Assembly (NCBI RefSeq): GCF_004193775.1
Contig: NC_041019.1
Location: 17,579,020 to 17,643,019, forward strand
Reading direction: 5' to 3'
Length of the DNA stretch: 64,000 nt
DNA from: Glycine soja
Lineage: Eukaryota; Streptophyta; Magnoliopsida; Fabales; Fabaceae
Shown: positions 1 to 8,768 of the stretch, one piece after another
Numbering within the stretch: the first letter of the stretch is position 1
Layout of the letters: every line of letters starts with the position of its first letter
Notes under the pieces: generated by a model
Databases searched by the model: none
Told to the model about the DNA's origin: nothing
Seen by the model: the letters and a program-made list of their open reading frames with translations, nothing else
Made by a program: the position numbers and the translations under genes

Positions 1-145
1 AAGATACTAATTTCGTTCGAGCGAAACACCATTCGGCCGGTGAATCTCCTTGCCAGCAGAACCTGCAAAAATTTTGAAAATGATAAGCACCAAACGACCA
101 ACATCATCCTGATACTGCCGAGTTCGTTCCTTTTGGTTGACACAA

Positions 146-1417
146 GGCGCAGAATGACCATAATTTGTCTCTGCGTGCCCTCGAGCACGATCGAGCCTTG
201 GTGGCAAGGCGCGGAATGACCATAATTTGTCTTTGCGTGCCACTGGACACGATCGCCTCTGGATGGCGAAAAGGTGTGGGGAATGACCATAATTTGTCTC
301 CGCCCACCTCTCGACTCACTGTCCCTAAATGACAAAGGGCGCAGAATGACCATAATATGTCTCTGCACGTTTATCACTCGACTTGTGAAATTTGAATGAC
401 AAAGGGCACAGAATAACCATAATTTGTCTCTGCGCGTTTATCACTCGACTCGCTACTCCTGAATGACAAAGGGTGTAGAATGACCATAATTTGTCTCTGC
501 GTGTTTATCACTCGTCGAGTCTTACAGATAGCAAAAATGTGCGGATGACCATAATTTGTCTCTGCATGTCATCAGGCCCGCCGCCTCTGGATGACATAAG
601 GTAAAAAGTGCGGGACCAAATGGTTCCCGCATGTCATCGGGCCCGCCGCCTCTAGACGACAAAAGGTAAAAAAGTGCGGGACCAAATGGTTCCTGTATGT
701 CATCGGGCCCGCCGCCTCTAGATGACAAAAGGTAAAAAGTGCGGGACCAAATGGTTCCCCGCCTGTCATTGGGCCCGCCGCCTCTGGATGAAAAAAGGTA
801 AAAAGTGCGGGACCAAATGGTTCCCGCATGTCATCGAGCTCGCCGCCTCTGGATGACAAAAGGTAAAAAAGTGCGGGACCAAATAGTTCCTGCATGTCAT
901 CGGGCCCGCCGCCTCTAGATGATAAAAGGCGCAGAATGACCATAATTTGTCTCTGCATGCCATCAGACAAGACTGTGTCTGAATGGCGAAAAGGTGAGCG
1001 GAATGACCATAATTTGTCTCCGCGTGTCATCGGGCCCGCCGCCTCTGGATGACAAAAGACGCAGAATGACCATAATTTGTCTCTGCGTGCCATCGGACAC
1101 GACTGTGTTTGAATGGCGAAAAGGTGAGCGGAATGACCATAATTTGTCTCCGCGTGTCATCGGGTCCGCTGCCTCTGGATGACAAAAGACGCGAAATGAC
1201 CATAATTTGTCTCTGCGTGCCATCAAACACAATTGTGTCTGAATGGCGAAAAGGTGAGCGGAATGACCATAATTTGTCTCCGCATGTCATCGGGCCCGCC
1301 GCCTCTGGATGACAAAAGACGCAAAATGACCTTAATTTGTCTCTGCATGCCATCGAACACGACTATGTCTGAATGGCGAAAAGGTGAGCGGAATGACCAT
1401 AATTTGTCTCCGCATGT
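146..1417. repeat. Minisatellite of about 65-bp subunits, locally a 130-bp higher-order repeat
   Basis: Nearly every subunit carries gaatgaccataatttgtc or a replacement core, ccaaatggtt. From 931 to the end the array is a 130-bp higher-order repeat (cores at 934, 1064, 1194 and 1324) built from two alternating subunits. One has a 'catcgggcccgccgcctctggatgac' type tail (shown only to locate it), the other a 'gaatggcgaaaaggtgagcg' tail. From about 594 to 916 five subunits use the ccaaatggtt core. From 146 to 540 the units are about 70 bp and more diverged. Each core is flanked by short inverted arms (see findings). The array does not encode a convincing protein; open frames across it only reflect the repeat. 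Related units reappear at 63792-64000 in the same orientation. Confidence 0.9.
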
Positions 1418-1760
1418 CACATGACCCCAGGGTCAGTATGACAGAGATTGTGGGGCGGCTGACAAAAGCGAGGCTCTTGCTCCTACGTATCCTCAATGAG
1501 GAACTCAAACCTACATAGTTCTGGATAACTTACGAGACTAAAATAGTCTTGGTGTTTTCTTTACTAAAATGCGAACATGCTTTAGTAAAGAGACAAAACT
1601 TCCATCTGATTAGAGCAACATATGCTTTTTGGATGAAAAACAATGTGTCTACCGGGGAAGGAGAGTATGCTGATGAAATTTTCTCATAACCACAAATGAG
1701 ATTTTGGATGTTTAGCATTTCGCTTCTAAATGACCATTTAGAGGAAACACTGGGTTCAAC
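1418..1760 (-). mobile_element. LTR-like fragment of a Tat-type element
   Basis: The stretch near 1461-1522 (gcgaggctcttgctcctac, then aactcaaacctacatagttc) matches a module inside the three Tat LTRs of this window, at about 15500-15590, 54540-54600 and 62300-62375. It reads in the same direction as the minus-strand LTRs. The remainder is unlike those LTRs, and no TG or CA boundary can be placed. It contains a short inverted repeat, ttactaaaa with ttttagtaaa, near 1560-1590. I infer a fragment of a related family whose LTR includes the adjoining minisatellite. Confidence 0.5.
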
Positions 1761-2477
1761 AAAAATAGAAAAAAATCACTCAAAGTGTATCAATCTCACA
1801 CAAGTAAGTGTTTCATCCTAATTCCGAACCATTGATATGTCATGACTTGATTTTGCAAATCATTTCCTATCAAATCAAAGATTACATGCGTGATCATGGA
1901 TCAATAGGACATTTTCTTGGGAATGGTTTGTTTTCTTGTGGGGAATGCGGCTTTGAGTGTTCATGCCTTTTCCTTTTCTGTTTTTGTTTAGTGCGGGGCG
2001 AGAAAGTCGCTAGTGCACAGGATTTTGGTTGGCAATCAAAGGGAGAGGACCACTTTAAGTCGTGGTTTCCTTTCTTTTTCTTGTTTACTTGGTGAAAATT
2101 CCATATAGCTCAGATATTGTCTGGCCCAAAGACCTTTATGTATATTTCTTATGTTTTCTTCCGATGTTTGATCGGGAATTTTCTTTCCTTTTTTGCTTTC
2201 TCCCCCTCTTTTGATTGAGAATTTTCTTTCTTTGTTTTCTTCCGAGGGCAAGGATTGACATTCTCACCCTGGATCGAGGCTTATGGTAAGTTGGGATTTT
2301 GGGCTCAAGGCTTGTAGAACGGCTGGACATGATAAATGTCAGGGTGTGGGTTTGGCCAATGGTCCAGGGATAAAAGGGATGTCCCACATTATTTCCATGA
2401 TACACATGCAACAATGATGATTACGAAATTTTATGCAAAACTGGTCATGCATGCACCTACGTGGACACTCAAGCATC
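1761..2477. other. Non-coding, pyrimidine-rich stretch
   Basis: I see no supported gene. Around 2060-2250 the plus strand is very rich in T and C (repeated ttttctttc words), so the minus strand is purine-rich. An open frame over 2339-2477 continues the neighbouring ORF but shows no family similarity and is taken as read-through. Confidence 0.5.
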
Positions 2478-2949
2478 AATAGCTGGGCAATGGCCTCCTC
2501 GTCAAACCCATCGGCCCTGTTCCTTCTCTGACAAAACTTGCAATCCTGGCCTTCCTCTAACACTAGCGGGTCACCCAGGAACTGGCTGAGGGCATCTGCG
2601 TCAAAGGGAATCCACTGACCCCTCACCCATGACCGCATGTCTCGCACTCCTTCTTCTGTGGGCTAAGCATTAGCATAAAACTCCAGGACTATCTTAGGTC
2701 AAACTTAGCCATGGGAGTCACCAGCGACGTCCAATGTCGGCGGGCTATCTCTTCCTGAAAATCCGTGTACTCATCGTCCCTGAGCTGGACGTGTCTCTTT
2801 CTATGGAATGACCATCCTTTGATGGCCTCGAAGGGTTGTTAGTGCTCAGCACTCCTGAAATGGTGGATATCAAACTCGGGGGCGACACTGGTCCCTTCAG
2901 CCGCGACGCCCCTCCTAGATATCTTCGCGGAAAGCTTTTTCGGAGCCAT
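2478..2949 (-). pseudogene. Plant-transposon-protein (PF20167-like) ORF, broken and truncated
   Basis: Read from ATG at 2949, the product starts MAPKKLSAKISRRG and contains RSWVRGQWIPFDADALSQFL, typical of the family Pfam calls 'putative plant transposon protein'. This family is encoded inside plant retrotransposons; its biochemical role is unknown to me. Breaks seen: an in-frame TAA after the FRSAEH segment (about 2839), a one-base loss with a shift near 2690 after MAKFD, and TAG in place of the Trp expected in a 'NAWPTEE' type segment. Similarity stops after FDEEAIAQLL at about 2478, so the C-terminal half is gone. The missing half is the part retained in the copy at 60796-61624. Which element it belongs to is not clear from its flanks. 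Confidence 0.75.
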
Positions 2950-4339
2950 TTCCTGCGAGGACAAACATTTGGAAAATTAATTTACAAGGAGATGTTATTT
3001 TAAAGCAAAAACGGGATGCTAATCTTTTCGATTTAGAACAAACTTGTGCACACATTTCCTTAAAGAAGAACATTTATGAATGTGCATACGCGCAAAATAT
3101 CCTGCTATTTATATCAATATACAAAAACATTCTAGCTACTACACATATTCTTTTGAACAAAATTCATATATGCATGCTCAAGGTATTGTGCCAAAATTAC
3201 ACATGTCCATATTCAAAGTATTTTGTTACCAAAAATTACCTACGCACATTTGAAGTATTTTATTAACATACAAATTTTTGTTGTTTCATTCATATATATT
3301 TATACATATATGCACATTGGAGAGCCAATCTCATGTCATGCACACACTTGCATTTATTTGAAAAGGAATTTTCATGCCATCTATCTACTCTTGAGAGGCA
3401 ATTCCACATCATACATTCATTTTGGGAAGCATTCTTGTGCCACATTCAAACGTGTGTACATTTATAAAGCGCTTGACCACCTATTCAACATATACACATT
3501 TTATTTGAAGGGTATTTTTTTCTATATATTCACACACTTTGCAAGGCATTTTCATGCTATATATTCAACCTATATACATACTATTGAAAGGTATTTTTCA
3601 TGCTACCTAGGTGCAAGGTACTCCTTATGAGGCAGCAAATTCAAATTCTAGTCAAAAACCTCACAAACATGTTCTAATATTCATGCATCTTTTACATTCA
3701 AAACCAAAAACTTAGATTCCTAGGCGTAAGTCATGCTTTTGGCACTTTAGTCTAGCTTCTACTAAATTGCCCATACACTCACAATGGCAGCCATATGTGC
3801 ATAATTCGTTCCACAAGCTAAGTTTCACAAAATCATGCACAAATGCCATTGAGGCATTTCTCCGAACACTTGGTCGGCGCATGTTTGGGCATGAAAATTT
3901 GGGGAATGGGGGCAAAGTGTCATGTCCAATTGCTTCAGAATGCACCATAGGCCTAGGGCCATCTCTTACAACCCCCTAACTCAAACCAATCAAGCATGAA
4001 ACAAAGCCAAAATTGCCCCACAGATTTGGGCACATTCACACAATTTAGAGCACCAAAAGAAGACCAAGATACATCAATGGAAAGCTAGAAAGCTCAAGAA
4101 TGAGATACTTACTTGTTGGAGTGAGTAGGAGTATCAAAAATGAAAGCAAAATGCAACCAAAAGTGGCTTGGGGGAGCAAAAATAGCAAGTCCCGTGGCTT
4201 TGCGTTTTTTGAAAGTGGGGGTGGGGGGGCGGGGAGTTTTGGGTGAAGAAAACGTTCCCCTCCCCCTCTTTTAACCCATCTCGTGCAGGGGTTGCTCGCC
4301 TAGGCGAGCTAACCTGCATTTTTTTAGAGAAGACATAAG
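2950..4339 (-). other. AT-rich non-coding region, possibly LTR-derived
   Basis: No gene is supported. An open frame at 3223-3630 (plus) is AT-rich, repetitive and without a domain. Near 4294 lies the palindrome GCTCGCCTAGGCGAGC with a TATA-like ttaaaag about 20 bases further in the minus direction. The same arrangement marks the core promoter in the three Tat LTRs, so at least 4100-4339 may be a U3/R segment of another Tat-type LTR in minus orientation. No LTR ends were found. Confidence 0.4.
4294..4309. repeat. Perfect 16-bp palindrome GCTCGCCTAGGCGAGC
   Basis: The palindrome sits inside a longer imperfect inverted repeat that begins gcagg and ends cctgc. The same core occurs in the LTR at 16522-16539 and, diverged and doubled, in the LTRs at about 53691-53717 and 63169-63197, in each case just upstream of a TATA box. 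Confidence 0.85.
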
Positions 4340-4985
4340 TATGACTCTCTACGGGTCGGCGTTCGCTTACTCGAACCCCCTAAGGGTAGATCAGGCATCC
4401 AATATTTACTTTAAAGATACAACAGTAATAATTACTGGGAATTTAAAGGATACTAGGCTGCCTCCCAGCAACGCTTTCTGTTTGTCCAGAGCCGGGCAAG
4501 GGACGACGATCTATCAATCGTGACCCTAGCCTCTACTTGTGTCCATCCCTAAGTACCTGAAAGTAGGAAATGACATCGCGCAACAAAACTGTGGCCGCGT
4601 TACCGTTTTACCTTGATCGGTTTCTGCCTTTAGCCTCGTCCCGACATTTTGACCACTACCTAAGACGATTCTGCTCCTGTCATAAGATAACAAAATATGC
4701 ATGTGTATGCATATGCATGAATGTTTTCAAATGCAACAATCTTTTTAGTGAAAGCTGGTCAGGTTCAGTTTTAATTAAGCACTTGGGGCATCCCATGAAA
4801 AGGCTCAAGTTGTCACAAACTGCACATGGTTTAAAGCACAAAGTGAGGACTGAAGCCTCAATCTCATGTTCTCTTCTTTAAAAAGACTGTGATGAAAAAA
4901 ATTACAACGGATAGGAATCCCTGGGGGAAACCAAGAAGAACACATAAAAATAAAAGAACATGCAGCGACTCCTCAATTGCCCCAG
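4340..4985 (-). other. 3' untranslated region of the Tat element
   Basis: Non-coding sequence follows the integrase stop. At about 4455-4485 the minus strand reads gcgttgctgggaggcagcct, which matches gaagcactactaggaggcaa near 61845 in the plus-strand Tat element. This conserved 3' motif supports placing the 3' end nearby. An open frame at 4570-4881 (plus) has no recognisable domain. Confidence 0.55.
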
Positions 4986-6250
4986 ATTCTAAGCACAGTA
5001 TCGCTTGACAACATCAGAGTTCACGGATAAAGGTAGCTCCTCACCATCCATGTTGGTAAGCACCAGGACCCCTCCAGAAAAAGCCCTTTTTACAACGAAA
5101 GGCCCTTCGTAGTTCGAGGCCCACTTTCCTCGATTATCTTTAACAGCGTGGGACATCTTCTTCAGCACAAGGTCCCCCTCATGGAACTTGCGCAAGCGCA
5201 CCTTCTTGTCAAACATGTTCTTCATTCTTTGTTGATACAGGCGCCCATGGCTCATGACCGTCAAGCGCTTACCTTCAATAAGGTTGAGTTAGTCGTAGCG
5301 TGTTTGAGCCCACTCCGATTCTTCTAAGCCTGATTCTGCTAGTATCCTCTGGGAAGGGACCTCTACCTCAAATGGGAGTACCGCTTCCATTCCATAAACC
5401 AAGGAATACGGTGTTGCCCCAGTAGAAGTTCATACCGAAGTTCGGTATCCATGCAGGGCAAAAGGCAACATCTCATGCCAATCTTTGTATGACATTGTCA
5501 TCTTCTAAATAATTTTCTTAATATTCTTATTGGCTTCTTCCACGGCTCCGTTCATCTTTGGTCGGTAGGGCGTGGAAATGTGATGCTGGATTTTGAAATC
5601 CGCACACATTTCTTGCATCATTTTGTTATTCAGATTGGTGCCATTGTCAGTAATGATCTTCCTAGGGAGTCCGTACTGACAAATCAGCTCCCTCTTTATG
5701 AATTTGACGACTACACGCCTCGTGACATTGGTGTAGGAAGCCGCTTCGACCCATTTGGTGAAATAATCTATCGCCACGAGAATGAAGCGATGACCGTTCG
5801 AAGCCTTGGATTCGATGGACCCTATGACGTCTATCCCCCACATGGAAAAAGGCTAAGGGGGGGACATGACATTCAAAGGATGTGGCGGGGCATTGACATT
5901 TTCCGCGAACGCTTGACATTTATGGCATTTCCTTACATGGGTGCAGCAATCACTTTCCATGGTGAGCCAGTAATAACCTGCTCTCAGGATCTTCCTGGCC
6001 ATAGCATACCCATTGGTGTGCTTTCCAAATGACCCTCGTGGACTTCCTCGATCATGTGGTTCGCCTCTTTGGCATCCACGCATCGCAGGAGGGTCATGTC
6101 ATGGTTTCTTTTATATAGTATGCTCCCGCTCATAAAGAAACCGGCCACCAATCTCCTCAATGTCCTTTTGTCATTATCGGAAGCCCCCGGTGGGTACTCT
6201 TTGCTTTCAACGAACCGCTTGACATCGAAATACCAAGGCTTACCATCTCG
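4986..6250 (-). pseudogene. Integrase of the Tat element, broken
   Basis: Inserts the cDNA copy into the genome. The HHCC zinc-binding part covers about 6030-5870, with GSFGKH and CHKC visible. The catalytic core follows with all three expected acidic sites: D in WGIDVIG, D in ITDNGTNLNN and E in GAVEEANKN. A C-terminal part with GPFVVK precedes the stop after VVKRYCA at 4986-4988. Damage: a frameshift near 6025 separates the upstream frame (entering from RNase H) from the zinc-binding part; a stop replaces Trp just before the core (about 5850); further in-frame stops lie at 5502-5504, near 5434 and near 5290. Otherwise one frame is kept from 6083 to 4986, so decay is mainly nonsense. The plus-strand frame at 5580-6032 is an antisense shadow. 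Confidence 0.88.
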
Positions 6251-6329
6251 TTCCTCTTCCACCTGACAACAATGCGCGGGTCTGCCACGACACCAGAACT
6301 CAATGTATGGTAGGTCCCTGTGCGGTGTT

Positions 6330-6889
6330 AGCTGGAACATGGATGCCAAAGTAGCAAGCGTGTCCACCATCTGATTTTCCTCCCTGGGAATGTGATGGAA
6401 GGAGATCTCATCAAAGGAATCAGCCAACTCCTTAATATAGGCTTTGTAGGGTATCAGCTTGGGGTCTCTAGTTTCTCATTCCCCTCTCAGCTGGTGAATC
6501 ACCAGTGCTGAGTCCCCATACACTTTGAGTAGCTTGACATTGGATTCAATTGCCGCTTGGAAGGCTAGGGCACACACTTCATACTCAGCCATATTGTTGG
6601 TGCAGTCAAACCCCAGCCTGGCTGTGAAAGGTATACATTGATTGTCTAGAGAGACCAATACCGCTCCAATGCCATGGCCTAGAACGTTTGATGCTCCATC
6701 AAACCACACGGTCCACTTGTCCTGGTCCTTGTATAGCTTTTCCTCAAATAAGGCCATAATGTCCTCATCTAGGAATTCGGGATGCATGGGTTGATAGTCG
6801 TTGAGAGGCTGCTGAGCCAAATAATCTACCAATGCGCTTCCTTTTATCGCCTTTTGGGTGACGTAAACTATATCAAACTCGGATAGCAA
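6330..6889 (-). pseudogene. Second (archaeal-type) RNase H domain of the Tat element
   Basis: RNase H removes the RNA strand of the RNA/DNA hybrid during reverse transcription. This extra copy between the ordinary RNase H and integrase is typical of the Tat lineage. Visible sites are D in VWFDGASN, E in NNMAEYEVCAL, D in VYGDSALVI and, after an interruption, a D in REENQMVDTLATLAS. A TGA at 6473-6475 replaces the Trp expected after LRGE. The domain is one frame away from RT/RNase H: a short deletion around 6890-6905 removes the link between FEKP and the LSEFDIVYVTQK segment and shifts the frame. Downstream the same frame runs into the integrase region until the shift near 6025. Confidence 0.85.
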
Positions 6890-7302
6890 GACTTGCCACC
6901 GGGCTTCTCAAAGATGTACTTAACTGGGTCCATCTTGGATATCAACCAGGTGGTATGGCTCAGCATGTATTGTTTTAGACGGTGGGATGCCCAGACTAAA
7001 GCACAACACGTTCTTTCGAGCAGGGAGTAATTCATTTCACAGGCCGTGAACTTCTTACTCAAGTAGTAGACAACGCGCTATCTCTTCCCGGACTTGTCAT
7101 GTTGCCCCAGCATACATCCCATCGATTCGTCCAAAATCGTCATATACAAGATGAGAGGCCTTCCGGGTACCGGCGGAATAAGCACAGGAGGGTTCATGAG
7201 ACATTGTTTGATCCTTCCAAATGCCTCTTGACAATCCTCGTTCCAGCGGATGGATTGGTTTTTGCGTAAGAGTTTGAACAACGGCTCACAAATAGCGGTG
7301 AG
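6890..7302 (-). pseudogene. First RNase H domain of the Tat element
   Basis: Read in the same frame as RT. The connection segment LRKNQSIRWNEDCQEAF leads into an RNase H fold with D in TILDESMGCMLGQ and E in LLERTCCALVWA, followed by LKQYM and DPVKYIFEKP. A TAG at 7078-7080 interrupts the segment just before VVYYLSKKF, and TAG at 7300-7302 separates it from RT. In the Tat lineage this copy is often regarded as degenerate next to the second RNase H, and it looks less complete here too. Confidence 0.8.
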
Positions 7303-8388
7303 CTATGATATGAATCTGGCAATATAATTCAAATGTCCCAGGAAACCTCGGACCTTCCTCTCGGTACAGGGCTCCGGCATCTCAAGGATGGCTTTCACCT
7401 TTTCGAGGTTCACCTTTATCCCTTTCTGGCTCACGATGAAACCTAGCAATTTCCCTGATTTGACCCCGAAAGTGCACTTAGCGGGGTTTAACCTCAATTG
7501 ATACTTCCTAAGCCTTTCGAACAACTTCCGCAGGTTGACAAGGTGTTCCTCCACATAGACCTCGATTTCTCGGTGCATCATATCATGGAACAAAGCCACC
7601 ATAGCCCGTTGATAAGTTACCCCAGCGTTCTTGAGTCCAAAGGACATCACCTTATAACAGAACGTTCCCCATAGGGTGACGAAGGTAGTCTTTCCCATAT
7701 CCTCCGGTGCCATTTTTATCTAATTGTAACTAGAGAACCCATCCATGAAGGAAAACAAAGCGAAATTGGCCGTATTATCCACGAGGATATCGATGTGCGG
7801 CAAAGGAAAATTATCTTTGGGACTGGCTTGATTCAAGTCCTGATAATCCACACACATTCACACCTTCCCATCCTTCTTAGGGACTGGTACAATGTTGGCA
7901 ACCCATTCTGGGTACCAAGCGACAGCCAAAAAACCAGCGTCAAATTGTTTCTTTACCTCTTCTTTTATTTTCAAGGATGTCTCGGGCTTCATCCTCCTCA
8001 GCTTTTGTTTCACCGGGGAACACTCTAGATTTAGAGGTAATCGGTGCTGTACAATGTCAGAACTCAAACCGGGCATATCTTGGTATGACCAAGCAAAGAT
8101 GTCTTGGTAGTCTTTTAGCAGGGCTTTCAATTATTCACGGATGGGTGTGGTCATACCTGTGCCTATCTTTACTTCTTTTTTCCCATTGCTGGTTCCTAAG
8201 TCCACTAGTTCCATCTCTTCTTGATGAGGCTCCATCTCTTCGTCCTCATGGGCGACTATCTTCTCTAACTCCGGGGGAAGTCCCACATCCTCGTCCTCTT
8301 CATCCTCCGTCCGATCCGTTTCTTGCTCGAAATCGATGGTCGGGTCCCAGGTATTAGTACCTTCGAGGGACTTGTCGTTGGATTTGGC
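7303..8388 (-). pseudogene. Reverse transcriptase of the Tat element, catalytic motif deleted
   Basis: The pol reading begins near 8375 (TWDPTIDFEQETDRT), runs through an acidic linker, then LKDYQDIFAWSYQDMPGL, the finger region PVPKKDGKV and LPHIDILVDNTA, and FGLKNAGVTYQRAM. All of it lies in one frame with nonsense codons: a stop after the acidic linker near 8130, one after DGKV (7855-7857) and a TAG after SSYN near 7721. The palm motif is missing: EIEVYV is followed at once by EEHLVNL, whereas relatives have YVDD and several more residues between them. About ten codons have been lost in frame near 7550, so polymerase activity should be absent even apart from the stops. The downstream LLGFIVSQKGI thumb segment is intact. 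Confidence 0.87.
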
Positions 8389-8768
8389 GTTTTAAACATA
8401 AAGAAATAAACATGCAAATGGATGAGAATGGATAGAAACGTAGGAACAGATGAAGAAAGATCTTGGTATTATAAATTCAGGAACAAAAGACATAAAGCCT
8501 TAACAAAAGGAAACTCTAAAGCCAAGGCCCAAATGTAGAGTTTAAAAGCCATAAAGGGTTACATTATGCTTGTCGCGTAAATGTCCAGGCGCTCCCCCAC
8601 TCGTCAATTTCCTAGTCGGAAACCAGGAGGGCATGGCCGCACCAAATCTGACCCACTCGGAGAATCATCTTCGCATATCGCAACAACTAGGCCTTCGTGT
8701 CCTAGACCCGCGCTTATAAAGCTCCTACTTATGTGGCAGGGCAGGCCCCCTTCGACTTCTTGTCTTAA
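8389..8768 (-). other. Intron-like spacer between gag-protease and pol
   Basis: The gag-protease frame stops at 8769 and recognisable pol starts about 380 bases later. The spacer has no conserved coding content and on the minus strand becomes T-rich towards pol. An intron in this position is described for Ogre elements. I did not fix donor and acceptor sites, so the intron reading is inference. Confidence 0.5.

Noticed and set aside
572..1093. 173-residue minus-strand open frame, and several others over 1-1424
   Set aside because: They follow the tandem repeat in every frame, with internally repeated peptides and no domain.
146..1417. Regular repeats resembling a CRISPR array
   Set aside because: The units are tandem with similar, not unique, sequence between cores, period and core vary, and the setting is plant retrotransposon DNA.
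3223..3630. 135-residue open frame on the plus strand
   Set aside because: AT-rich, built of repeated cacat and attttcatgc-like words, with no domain, and set in apparent LTR-derived DNA.
5580..6032. 150-residue plus-strand open frame
   Set aside because: Exactly antisense to the integrase of the minus-strand Tat element.
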